NCBI RefSeq assembly: GCF_900198195.1
Contig: NZ_LT899436.1
Coordinates: 1,653,501 to 1,717,500, forward strand
Source of the DNA: Tenacibaculum jejuense
GTDB lineage: Bacteria; Bacteroidota; Bacteroidia; Flavobacteriales; Flavobacteriaceae
Direction: 5' to 3'
Length of the DNA: 64,000 bases
The number at the start of each line of letters is the position of its first letter. The stretch's first letter is position 1. Below are positions 29,101 through 34,730 of the stretch, piece by piece. Position numbers and translations under genes: made by a program. The notes below the pieces were generated by a model. The model saw only the letters and a list, made by a program, of their open reading frames with translations. It ran no database searches and was not told the DNA's origin.

Positions 29101-29501
29101 CCAGTATCTACTGCAGAGGAGTTTGTTTGAGCACTAGCTCCAACAACTAAGTAATTTCCCTGTAAAGCGATACTTGATCCAAAATTATCACCTGCAAAAC
29201 TATCACTAGCTGTTAATATCGTTTGCTGTGACCAATTTCCTGAACCATCATTAGTATATACATATACTTTCCCTGCTGCTTCACCATTACTTCGAGATAC
29301 GGTAACAGCAATATTACCATCTATAACAACTCGCTCTCCAAATCTATGGTTTGAAGCAGCATCACTTGCTTTTATTTTTGTACCACCAACTGAGGTTGTG
29401 GTAAATGTCCCTGTTAATTTAGTTTCGTCTAGTGTACAAGAGTTTTGACTATACGCTAAAAACGAAAATATGGTAAGTACTAAAAGTATTTTTTTCTTCA
29501 T
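20139..29501 (-). CDS. Giant exported beta-propeller / leucine-rich-repeat protein with dockerin-like tail
   Basis: This 3120-residue protein has a signal peptide (MKKKILLVLTIFSFLAYSQ). Residues ~25-425 are FG-GAP-like propeller repeats (blades with F-G-x-S/D-V-x-I-x-x-x-x-x-V-G and V-Y-x-Y). A SprB-like beta-sandwich covers about 430-510. Nine modules of 200-330 residues follow (about 515-2895). Each starts Y-T-x-I-P-D-A-x-F-E-A and carries DDISGDGQVPT, then leucine-rich repeats of the form L-T-S-L-D-(L/V)-S-x-N-T-x-L. Each closes with G-N-N-T-N, a C-I-x-V-D-(D/N) and T-N-W-T-(D/N)-I-D. The final ~220 residues match the tail of the 288-residue protein at 16800, ending NPNIGKGEQF. It is probably a surface adhesin. 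It lies downstream of two TPR regulators, with its own promoter element at 29533. Confidence 0.87.
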   Translation of the reverse strand: MKKKILLVLTIFSFLAYSQNSCTLDETKLTGTFTTTSVGGTKIKASDAASNHRFGERVVIDGNIAVTVSRSNGEAAGKVYVYTNDGSGNWSQQTILTASDSFAGDNFGSSIALQGNYLVVGASAQTNSSAVDTGAAYLFEYDGSSTWTEVAIFEPSDGSSDDRFGVSASIEGNMVLIGARNGSVGGCAYLYENDGTGTFTYTETKLEPQVQSNYSGARFGHDVLIKNGRAYVSGPYDYSSVGNASAGSVQVWDQANDGTWLRTHRLRGTLTNETFGWSIDVEGDYLAIGAMKFETSSTSTANEGRVYVYKADINGDYLDSNRVMIQNTDKDSFADQRLGTDVAIENGFLYVGTWGDGKTNGDAVYIFKDDGTNNWSQLTKLTSGNGWDEFSNRAVAVSYPYLLVGQNEDDSPSNSGAIHFVPLASTVTPTASITDSTGASIGQNNATITLNFSDEATKSEIQFSVDGGVTYPYTFNDDLGTADITNLGVGTYDLKARFNNGSCELDLGTVTINQLTYTAIPDANFEARLEALGYDDISGDGQVPTSLIETVTELQLAGQNITDLTGIEDFTALEELKANGNNITTVDLSNNTALKLFQMTSSSSLGSIDVSNNPVLEDLQIRSLSSAIDISNLTALDRFACVDCTFTILDTSGNPNLRHLDLEDTPVTALDLSTNTNLEILELENTSLVALDLSKNTSFKYLYAQDITTLTTLNIQNGNNTNINAFDIIGTPVFCVLVDDITYSTTNWTDIDSATLFSETNCNYTAIPDATFEAVLESQGYDNISGDGQVPTFLIESLTVLNISSKGVTDLTGIEDFTALEELKANQNNLTSIDLTNNTALKVLWIRQGNNNFSSIDVSENLALEDFRIQYSGTSLDISNNTALVQFMCTDCSLTTLNTSNNTNLTSLDLEGSDITSLDLSANVNLTGLEIDKTSLVELDLSKNTALKYLYAEDITTLTGLNIQNGTNTNISAFETVGTPVPCVLVDDVAYSTSNWTDIEATTSFSATYCDYTTIPDANFEAALNSLGYDDISGDGQVPTELIEVVTTLDVSNQNIADLTGIEDFVALTDLNLDTNVLTSLDLSSNSNLQNLNFDNNTIATLNLGTISKLESIEGRYNQLSTIDLSQNPNLTFINLRNNLFTTINVANNPLLETINLRACANLTSIDISNNTNVKNLFFQDTPLNGLDVSNNSLLEVIVIERVNFNSIDVSHLSALTQLRIADNSFTTLDVSNNPALVRLECENNNLTYLNVKNGNNTNMSNGNFVATGNPSLICITVDDATWSTNNWTNIDNTASFNDLGCRYTTIPDANFEAELEALGYDDVNGDGQVPTRNIETVTDLDLRSKTISDLTGIEDFIALKSLNLKNNSLTSINLTNNTDLETLGISENDLTSIDLSKNLKLTTLDIGANPLTSLDVSNNTSLTRLECPVTDITSIDVSNLTQLTFLELFQTDIATLDVSNNLVLGKLILYRTKLTSLDISLNTELTQLRIDYTDISTIDLTTNTKLTEVRVNGSDITTIDLTNQVALTDFYGQTGVLENINIKNGNNTNIINFDVRNNDNLTCIKVDNPTWSTTNWTNIDNTANFSLYCDYTAIPDAKFEAELAALGYDDISGDGQVPTDLIKVVDVLSIGNKGISDLTGIEDFSALTRLTCNDNTIQNLDLRNNTLLEYIKCDDNNMDVLHLENLQYFEELVGFGNDFTDFDFTNNPKLKKISIFNNEITSLDLSKNPELIFIRLDQNNLNYLDVRNGTNTNITLFNAEGNSNLSCIFVDNVAYSTTNWTDIYPTTNFRENYCNYTTIPDANFEAALEALGYDDISGDGQVPTALIEVVEDLTIVAKSITDITGIEDFTALKTLNCASNSFTSLDLSNNTNLTSVITKFTPIASLNVSDSPNLDILVCSFNDLSTLDVSKNTALTYLECNNNNLTNLDVSLNTALLDLRCGDNSLNTLDVSTNTLLTSIWCQNNSITELDFSNQTALVSITVNDNNLISLNVKNGNNTNVTNFVAQNNSDLYCISVDDSAYSTTNWLGIDDTAYFNNTGCRYTQIPDANFEAELEALGYDDISGDGQVPTYLIEGVTSLALPNKGISDLTGIEDFVALTSLNCRVNNLTSLNVTQNTLLKTLTSDGNSLTSIDLSNNTDLEILNLAGSNLTSLDLTNNTSLRKLLVNGNGGLTSLDISNNTKLVEFKAYATNIAALDFSVHPDLETLECYGTQISTVDFSNNPELRVLRVDNTNITELNLSNNPNIETLHVNDTGITSLDLSKQIVLKNLYAHETNLSYLNVKNGNNTNVTTFRAENNPNLTCIVVDNATYSTTNWTDIDGTASFTDTYCRYTAIPDANFEAALENLGYDDISGDGQVPTILIEGITTLDVKNLSITDFTGIEDFVGLTSLDVGNNNAGSIDITNLVLLEFVRLDAMSLTSIDLSKNTALVDLRCSFNSGITSIDVSNNTLLETAHVGNNSLTNIDLSNNTLLHELRMSNNNLTSVDLSKNTALTELILSNNELSYLNLKNANNTNMLIFYSTGNPLLSCVLVDDANYSTTNWTNIDDTTNFRDTNYCNYTAIPDAKFEARLEALGYDDISGDGQVPTELIEGITSLTVNKQSITDFTGIQDFTSLTSLDVGNNSAGSIDISNLVLLEFVRLDAMSLSSIDVSKNTALTDLRCSYNSGMTNIDISKNTLLETIHISNNSLTSVDVSNNPLLYELRASSNDLTTIDVSKNTKLLGLNLSNNPNLTSLDLANNTILQELSATNCGLNSVTSINTTDLKEVRLSNNNLTSLDLSNSIASIFELYVGENNLTSLDVTGAVRLFTLSAYSNSITNLDLSTATSIEIINVSYNSLSYLNLKNGKNNLVLSFNAENNAALECILVDDADYSTTRWSDIDNTASFSDTNCGYIQLAINAYLQGAYINPNSGEESLMRDDLRIAGGTYGSTSPYSDAATISDAIKLDDAGVNSMVDWVWVELRDSTNPDTVIAGKSGILQRDGDIVETTDDRSTPLLFDATPGDYFVVIKHRNHLSIKTSSVVSFSTTAVTAVDLTSSSNIISGGTNAVIDMGNGIFAMISGDFDENGQIQNIDTNAVIQLLGVSGYNKADLDMNGQVQNVDINNLLNPNIGKGEQF
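20820..27960 (-). repeat. Nine tandem ~0.6-1 kb coding repeats (LRR modules)
   Basis: The start of each module (the codons for IPDA-x-FEA through GDGQVPT) recurs near 27945, 27205, 26450, 25590, 24720, 24110, 23370, 22500 and 21810. Modules 8 and 9 share long nearly identical blocks: ITDFTGI-(E/Q)-DF, then SLDVGNN followed by AGSIDI-(T/S)-NLVLLEFVRLD. This suggests recent duplication. Module length varies through the number of inner 20-23-residue leucine-rich repeats. Confidence 0.85.
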
Positions 29502-29532
29502 CCTTATTAAAGAGATTTATATTAAACACAAT

Positions 29533-29643
29533 GCAATACTATTTCAATTTTTAGTTTTCAAAAAGAAATCGCAGGGTGCAAATACGGGTGCAAAAATTAA
29601 CTTCTCTTATTTTATAAGGGCTAGAGCGTAGTTTTTTTGAAAC
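29533..29643 (-). promoter_or_regulatory. Surface-gene promoter element with tandem TTTGCACCC boxes (copy 2)
   Basis: On the minus strand, TTTGCACCC occurs at 29594-29586 and again at 29582-29574 (12-base period), followed by GATTTCTTTTT. A TTG at 29561-29559, a 17-base spacer and TAGTATTG (29541-29534) complete a promoter about 33 bases before the giant gene's ATG at 29501. The blocks GCAATACTATTT, AAAAAGAAATC, both GGGTGCAAA boxes and CGTA (all read on plus) are shared in order and spacing with 19626-19737. Confidence 0.68.
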
Positions 29644-29685
29644 CTCAAATACAGATGAAAATGTTAAAAAAGAAGAGTTTTTAAG

Positions 29686-30121
29686 AATTAAAGTGATCTT
29701 ATATATTCATCTAATGATTCTTCAGCAGTTAGTTTTAGTTTCTTTTTTAATCTAAATCGAGTTGATTTTATAGCGTCAAGACTTGTTTTTCTTAGGTTGG
29801 AAATCTCTTTCCGAGAAAGACCAATTTTAATGAAAGAACAAACCTCAATATCTGTTTTGGTAAGATTAGGATGTAGGTTTTTTAAATTCTTCAAAAATTC
29901 ATAATTCAAAGATTCGATATTTTGTTTTAGAACTACAATTTTAGCATCTTCTAGTTTGTCTGCTTTTAAATCTGCAATAATACTTTTTAAAGAAACACCT
30001 TCTTCTTCATGGGAAAGCTTTGATAAATTTTCAGCAAGTTTCTCTTTAGATCGAAGGTGAATAATTGTTTCGGTTAACAATTCATTTACTTCTTCTTTCT
30101 TGGTGGTTACTTCTGTATTTA
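29686..30121 (-). repeat. Duplicated regulator 3' segment (copy 1 of 2)
   Basis: These 436 bases align without gaps, at high identity by eye, with 31355-31790 (offset 1669). They encode the coiled coil and helix-turn-helix of the two adjacent regulators. Identity is strongest near the upstream junction and falls away sharply beyond it. Confidence 0.85.
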
Positions 30122-31343
30122 GTTCATCGATTTGGTTAGAGAGAAGGTCTTGTTTGATTTTATTTTTCCTTTTAATTTTTAAGTATAGCAAATAGCCTAG
30201 ATATAAAACTAGCAAACCAATTATTAATGTAATAACTAAACTAGCTAAATACAATTGTTTTTGTATTTCTTCTTTTTCTAGTTGTAATTCTATTCTTCTC
30301 CTTTCTTCTGCATTAACGATACTATCTGTTATTCGTGCTTTTTCAAAAGAATGCGTCATTTCAATTTCTTTAAATTTTTTCGCATTGTTTACAACATTAA
30401 TATCTTTTTGGATTTTATTGTAAGTCTTTAAATCGTTAAAAGCTAAGTCTAATTTACCTGCAGATTTGTATATTTCTCCTCTTATCTTGTACACATCATA
30501 AATACGACTAATCATATTTATTTTGTTTCCTAGTTTTATGGCTTCATTTGCGTAAAACAGAGCTTTATCATTGTTTTTTAATTGGAAATACGTTTCTGCA
30601 AGATTTCTATTCGTAATCGTTTGAGATAAATACTTGTTGACACTTTTCGTATATTTTAAAAAATTGAGTTGTAAAGGAAGTGCTTCTTCATATCTTTTTT
30701 GATCCAATAATAAACTTGCTTTATTACCATATACGCCTTGTAAAACATCATAAGCTTCAGCTAATTTTGAATGATAAATCCCTTTATCAAAAGCATAAAA
30801 AGCAGAATCTATCTTGTCCATCTCTGCATAACATTTTGCGATGTTACTATAATTAATACCTAATAATCGGTGATTTTTATTATTAGTATTTGTTTTAATA
30901 GCCTTTTTAAAGTTAACAATTGCTTTGTCACATTCATTTTTAAACTTGTATAGCATAGCAATGTTTCCATAATTTACACCTAGATATATGGAGTCATTTG
31001 TTTCAATAATAATTTTTTGAGCAGCCAAATAATCTTTCAATGCACCTGAATAATCTAATGATCTTCGTTTATACACTCCAGATTGAATTAGTAATGTTTT
31101 GTGGTGTTTTATATTATCATAACTGTTTTTTTTAAGAATCTCTCTAACCTGTTGATGATATGTTGGAAGTTTATCGGTGTTTCTACTCTTTTGATATGTA
31201 CCTAAATCTAAAAGATGCTGCACTTTTAGAGAATCATTAGGTGCATTATCAATTTTATTGAGAAAGTTTACAACAATAGAATCTTTTTCCTGAGAAAAGG
31301 AACTCAGAATAAAAAAGAAAAATATTACGCTTAGGTGACGCAT
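29688..31343 (-). CDS. Membrane-tethered TPR regulator with C-terminal helix-turn-helix (type B)
   Basis: This 551-residue protein has a signal peptide (MRHLSVIFFFFILSSFSQ), TPR repeats (about 25-330), a membrane helix near 365-390 (LYLASLVITLIIGLLVLYLG), a coiled coil rich in E and K (400-480), and a LuxR-like helix-turn-helix (about 490-545: LTKTDIEVCSFIKIGLSRKE). Its N-terminal part aligns with the 12463-14019 protein. Its last ~140 residues are nearly identical to those of the upstream neighbour at 31357. It starts 13 bases after that gene and ends 187 bases before the giant gene's start. This makes it a candidate regulator of the giant gene through the element at 29533. Confidence 0.78.
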   Translation of the reverse strand: MRHLSVIFFFFILSSFSQEKDSIVVNFLNKIDNAPNDSLKVQHLLDLGTYQKSRNTDKLPTYHQQVREILKKNSYDNIKHHKTLLIQSGVYKRRSLDYSGALKDYLAAQKIIIETNDSIYLGVNYGNIAMLYKFKNECDKAIVNFKKAIKTNTNNKNHRLLGINYSNIAKCYAEMDKIDSAFYAFDKGIYHSKLAEAYDVLQGVYGNKASLLLDQKRYEEALPLQLNFLKYTKSVNKYLSQTITNRNLAETYFQLKNNDKALFYANEAIKLGNKINMISRIYDVYKIRGEIYKSAGKLDLAFNDLKTYNKIQKDINVVNNAKKFKEIEMTHSFEKARITDSIVNAEERRRIELQLEKEEIQKQLYLASLVITLIIGLLVLYLGYLLYLKIKRKNKIKQDLLSNQIDELNTEVTTKKEEVNELLTETIIHLRSKEKLAENLSKLSHEEEGVSLKSIIADLKADKLEDAKIVVLKQNIESLNYEFLKNLKNLHPNLTKTDIEVCSFIKIGLSRKEISNLRKTSLDAIKSTRFRLKKKLKLTAEESLDEYIRSL

Positions 31344-31354
31344 TTAATTTAAAA

Positions 31355-31790
31355 GATTAAAGTGATCTGATATAATCATCAAGAGAATCTTCAGATGTAA
31401 GGTTTAGTTTCTTTTTTAATCTAAATCTTGTTGATTTTATAGCATCAAGACTCGTTTTTCTTAAGTTAGAAATTTCTTTTCGAGAAAGTCCAATTTTTAT
31501 GAAAGAACAAACCTCAATATCTGTTTTTGTAAGATTAGGATGTAGATTTTTTAAGTTCTTTAAAAATTCATAATTCAAAGATTCGATATTTTGTTTTAGA
31601 ACGACAATTTTAGCATCTTCTAACTTGTCTGCTTTTAAATCAGCAATAATACTTTTTAAAGAAATACCCTCTTCTTCATGAGAAAGTTTTGATAAATTTT
31701 CGGCAAGTTTTTCTTTAGATCGAAGATGAATTATAGTTTCGGTTAACAATTCATTTACTTCTTCTTTCTTGGTGGTTACTTCTGTATTTA
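31355..31790 (-). repeat. Duplicated regulator 3' segment (copy 2 of 2)
   Basis: This is the partner of 29686-30121. The two copies differ mainly at third codon positions over the helix-turn-helix and are almost identical over the coiled coil (V-T-T-K-K-E-E-V-N-E-L-L-T-E-T-I-I-H-L-R-S). Confidence 0.85.
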
Positions 31791-33240
31791 AATCAACTAT
31801 TTCTCTAGCTAATGCTCTACGTTTACGTTTGGCTTTTCTCCAAAGGACATAAAAAATCATGAAGGCTATTAAAAGTGCAATTAGTAAAAGTGCTACAGTT
31901 ACACGTCTTTTATATTTTTCAATTTCTTGATCCTTTTCTAAAAGTTCAATTTCAGTTTTCTTTTTAAAAATCTCTTGATCTTTTCGTTCTGTTTCAAATT
32001 TAGATTGATAATATAAAAAAGTATTGTCTTTAATTAACGTATTGTCTGTTTCCTCTAATTCTAAATAGGTGTTTAAATGCTCAAAAGCTTTTTTGTATTG
32101 ACCTGTAGCTCCGTATACTTTAGCAATTTCTTTTTCTGCCTTTTTTATAGTTTCTTGCTGTCCTTCTTGTCCTTTAAGTGCTAAAACTTTTTTGAATGCA
32201 TTTTCTGCTTTTGTGTAGTCTTTTTTTTGAACGTAAACTTTACCTTGATACTCATAATTCATCCTCTGAAAGAAATCAGGAGCACTTGTTTTTTTAACCC
32301 AATCTTTCGCCTCTTCTAAATATTGTTCAGCCAGAGTTACATTTCCTAAGTCTAAATTATAATCGATATTTAAGTTCGCTAGAAATAACTTAGATAAAAC
32401 TTTTTGTTGTTTGTTTTGTATACTATCAATAAAAAAGTATGTTGAATCAATATACTTTTTTACGTTGTCAAAGTTTTTAACTTTTTGATTAATCTTTGCT
32501 AAATTTCCATAAGCATAACATAATGAGATATAATCTTTTGTTTCTTTTGCATTAGCTAAAACTCGTTTACGTTCAGTAATTGATTTTTCATGGAATCCAT
32601 TTTTAGAATAAATACCTGCTAAGTCTGCAAGAGTTAAGTTTTTATAAAAATTATCATTAAGTTGATCATACAATTTATAAGCTTCTTCATAATTGGTAAC
32701 TGCATCCAAAAAATCGTTTAGATCATTATAAACTTGTGCTGCGAAGAAACGCGCATCTGCAGCATTAATTAAGCCTTTGTTTGCTTTAATAAAAATATCA
32801 CCAGAGCGATTATAATCTTTTATTGCTTTTTCATATTGATCTGTATTATAATAATAACTAGCTCTTTTCAGTAATAAGTGAGCTTCGGTAGTTGGATCTT
32901 TGTAAAGAGGTAAATATCCCAACATTTGATCTACATAATACTTTGTAGAATCTAGTAGAGAAATACTAGTAAAGTGTTCTATTAAAAAACGAGATTTGTT
33001 TCCTAATTTATCATATTCCTTAAGCTCTTTAGCCAGAGCTATATATTCTTTTAAAAACTTTATTTTCCTATCAGAATTTTCATGAATTGTTTTTTTAGTA
33101 ATCTCATGTAAAATTTCAAGACGTTCTTTTTTATCAGTAGTATTTTCTAATTTTTTAGATAATTCTTCTACAGTGTTCTGAGAGAAAATTTGAGTGGTAA
33201 AAACTAAAAAGAAGATTGATAGTAAAACTTGTTTGATCAT
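31357..33240 (-). CDS. Membrane-tethered TPR regulator, type A body with a type B helix-turn-helix (chimeric)
   Basis: This 627-residue protein has a signal peptide (MIKQVLLSIFFLVFTTQIFS), TPR repeats (about 30-430), a membrane helix near 448-470 (RVTVALLLIALLIAFMIFYV), a coiled coil and a helix-turn-helix. Residues 1-~480 follow the 10581-12443 protein (shared E-L-x-K-K-L-(E/D), N-K-S-R-F-L-I-(E/Q), D-A-(R/L)-F-F-A-(A/G)-Q-V-Y, F-L-Y-Y-Q-S-(K/Q)-F-E-T). From V-T-T-K-K-E-E onward it is nearly identical to the gene at 29688. It is the first gene of the pair; TAAATTTG at 33338-33331 (minus) is a possible -7 box. Confidence 0.78.
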   Translation of the reverse strand: MIKQVLLSIFFLVFTTQIFSQNTVEELSKKLENTTDKKERLEILHEITKKTIHENSDRKIKFLKEYIALAKELKEYDKLGNKSRFLIEHFTSISLLDSTKYYVDQMLGYLPLYKDPTTEAHLLLKRASYYYNTDQYEKAIKDYNRSGDIFIKANKGLINAADARFFAAQVYNDLNDFLDAVTNYEEAYKLYDQLNDNFYKNLTLADLAGIYSKNGFHEKSITERKRVLANAKETKDYISLCYAYGNLAKINQKVKNFDNVKKYIDSTYFFIDSIQNKQQKVLSKLFLANLNIDYNLDLGNVTLAEQYLEEAKDWVKKTSAPDFFQRMNYEYQGKVYVQKKDYTKAENAFKKVLALKGQEGQQETIKKAEKEIAKVYGATGQYKKAFEHLNTYLELEETDNTLIKDNTFLYYQSKFETERKDQEIFKKKTEIELLEKDQEIEKYKRRVTVALLLIALLIAFMIFYVLWRKAKRKRRALAREIVDLNTEVTTKKEEVNELLTETIIHLRSKEKLAENLSKLSHEEEGISLKSIIADLKADKLEDAKIVVLKQNIESLNYEFLKNLKNLHPNLTKTDIEVCSFIKIGLSRKEISNLRKTSLDAIKSTRFRLKKKLNLTSEDSLDDYIRSL

Positions 33241-33559
33241 TCGATATGCTTAAAATTAAAATGATTTTCTCTGTTTTATTTCATAACAATATTAATACAA
33301 TTATAACCTATATTCTAAAAAGTGTATCTGCAAATTTATTTTAATATATCACAAAATGAAAATTTATACAACTATTTATAGTTGACAAATGAATATTTAT
33401 TCTAGTTAAGTGTTTGTTAGTTAGATGTTTGTTTTGTCCGTTTTTTGTCCGGGGTTATTTTTATGGTGAAAAAGAATTTCTTGATTTCTTTGTATCAAAC
33501 AAAGTTTTGTTGCAACAAACTTTTAAGGGAAAACATAAACTACTATTAAATTATCAAAA
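33241..33559. other. Divergent intergenic region with a perfect palindrome
   Basis: The region separates the type A regulator (minus) from the small gene at 33560 (plus). It contains the 14-base perfect palindrome TTTGTTGCAACAAA at 33506-33519, 41 bases before the small gene, and a -7-like TAAATTTG (minus) at 33338-33331. A 61-codon open frame at 33414-33599 overlaps the small gene and is not credible. Confidence 0.5.
33506..33519. promoter_or_regulatory. Perfect 14-base palindrome, candidate operator
   Basis: TTTGTTGCAACAAA is a perfect palindrome in a divergent intergenic region, preceded by a related AACAAAGTTTTGTT. A dimeric regulator site is plausible but unproven. Confidence 0.35.
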
Positions 33560-33730
33560 ATGTTATTTGCTACTAAAAAACAGAAGAGATACAAAGTAAG
33601 AAGAACTAAAATTAAATTTTTAATGTTACCAATCGTATACAAGGGAAAGTTTTTGTGGTTATCAAGAGTGAAACTAGAAACAGCTTTTAATGGATACAAA
33701 ATGATGATTATTGGAATAGAAAGAATTTAA
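33560..33730 (+). CDS. Small basic protein, 56 residues (paralogue of 16625-16789)
   Basis: The ATG is at 33560 and the TAA ends at 33730. The product starts MLFATKKQKRYKVRRTKIKF, then L-M-L-P-I-V-Y-K-G-K-F-L-W-L-S-R-V-K-L-E, then T-A-F-N-G-Y-K-M-M-I-I-G-I-E-R-I. It aligns without gaps with the 54-residue product at 16625 and conserves L-P-I-x-Y-x-G, W-L-S and F-N-G. It is strongly basic, with two short hydrophobic strands rather than a membrane helix. It stands alone, divergent from the regulator pair and followed by hairpins at 33741-33767 and 33773-33812. Function unknown; conservation between the two copies supports it as a gene. Confidence 0.72.
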   Translation: MLFATKKQKRYKVRRTKIKFLMLPIVYKGKFLWLSRVKLETAFNGYKMMIIGIERI

Positions 33731-33772
33731 GCATACTTACAAATTTAGGAAAGGGGATTACCTAAATTAAAT

Positions 33773-33824
33773 GTGCCAAATAAGCTTTATAGTATTAAAA
33801 CTTATTTGGCACTATTATTTTCTT
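33773..33824. terminator. Terminator between convergent genes
   Basis: A perfect 12-base stem (GTGCCAAATAAG / CTTATTTGGCAC) with a 16-base loop is followed by a T-rich run. A second hairpin (AATTTAGG / CCTAAATT, 33741-33767) precedes it. It ends the small gene and may also serve the convergent gene at 33905. Confidence 0.7.
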
Positions 33825-33904
33825 GACCTAATAATCGACTAAATATTAAGATAATTAAATATTAGTTATAGGTAGAAATTTAGTTATGTTTTTTAATTCC
33901 TTTA

Positions 33905-34726
33905 TTATTGAATCGTATAATTCGTTCTTTCAAACTGACTTAAACGAAAATAACCTAAGACTTCTTCACTAGGGTCATTAACATTAACACAATTTCCTTT
34001 CAATTGCGCAGGAGTAGTTTGAAATGGTCCACCACCACCTTGAGTTCCTGATAATTGGATTAATTGTTCAATGTAAAAGTAGAAATCTTCTGAAATACCA
34101 AATACTTTAATGTCGATTTCTGTTCCCGAAACATTTTTTTCATCAAAATGTAAAACAAAAGCCTCATTACCATTTACAAATTCATCTCGCACAGAAGCTA
34201 AAGAAGGAACAGCTAAGTTTTCTTGTACAAACTCTCCTAAATAATAGTTTACTTCATCCGCAGGATCGTCAAAAAGTACACGAACTCTAAATTCATCTTC
34301 ATTAAAACCGTCTTCTTGAGTAACACTATTGATTTCTGTAAAACCAACTAATGTTTCCGAAGCAGTATAAGTTTCTCCATTATAAACTATATTTAAATTA
34401 TAAACAGCGCCAATTTCAGGAACAAAGTTTGTAGTTGAGTATTCTCCATTATTTTGATCTGCAAAAGTAAATTGAGTACCATCATTTTCTTTAGTAACTG
34501 TTACTGTAGCTCCAATTACTGGGACGTTAGGATTACTATCAAAAAATGCAGTAGAAGTACTTAATTTAATAGTTTGTTCATTTCCTGGAGTTCCTTTTTC
34601 CCAATTAATAGAAGCCTCAACAACTAAACGTGGTCCACCGTTAGGAACATCAACATCAACAACATCAGTACAAGATGAAAAAATAGTACTGATTGTTATA
34701 AACAAGATATAAATTGATTTTTTCAT
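33905..34726 (-). CDS. DUF4249 domain-containing lipoprotein
   Basis: This 273-residue outer-membrane lipoprotein has a signal ending in I-F-S-S-C (Cys at 19). The characteristic DUF4249 start (VVDVDVPNGGPRLVVEASIN) and the G-A-T-V-T-V and N-G-E-Y-S-T-T-N-F strands follow. DUF4249 proteins are usually encoded next to a TonB receptor and probably act as its surface partner, as SusD does for SusC; the ligand is unknown. It begins 4 bases after the receptor gene's stop, so the two are co-transcribed. Confidence 0.88.
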   Translation of the reverse strand: MKKSIYILFITISTIFSSCTDVVDVDVPNGGPRLVVEASINWEKGTPGNEQTIKLSTSTAFFDSNPNVPVIGATVTVTKENDGTQFTFADQNNGEYSTTNFVPEIGAVYNLNIVYNGETYTASETLVGFTEINSVTQEDGFNEDEFRVRVLFDDPADEVNYYLGEFVQENLAVPSLASVRDEFVNGNEAFVLHFDEKNVSGTEIDIKVFGISEDFYFYIEQLIQLSGTQGGGGPFQTTPAQLKGNCVNVNDPSEEVLGYFRLSQFERTNYTIQ

Positions 34727-34730
34727 TTTT

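Noticed and set aside
33414..33599. 61-codon plus-strand frame before the small basic gene
   Set aside because: It overlaps the 56-residue gene in another frame, and the latter has a paralogue. The sequence looks random.
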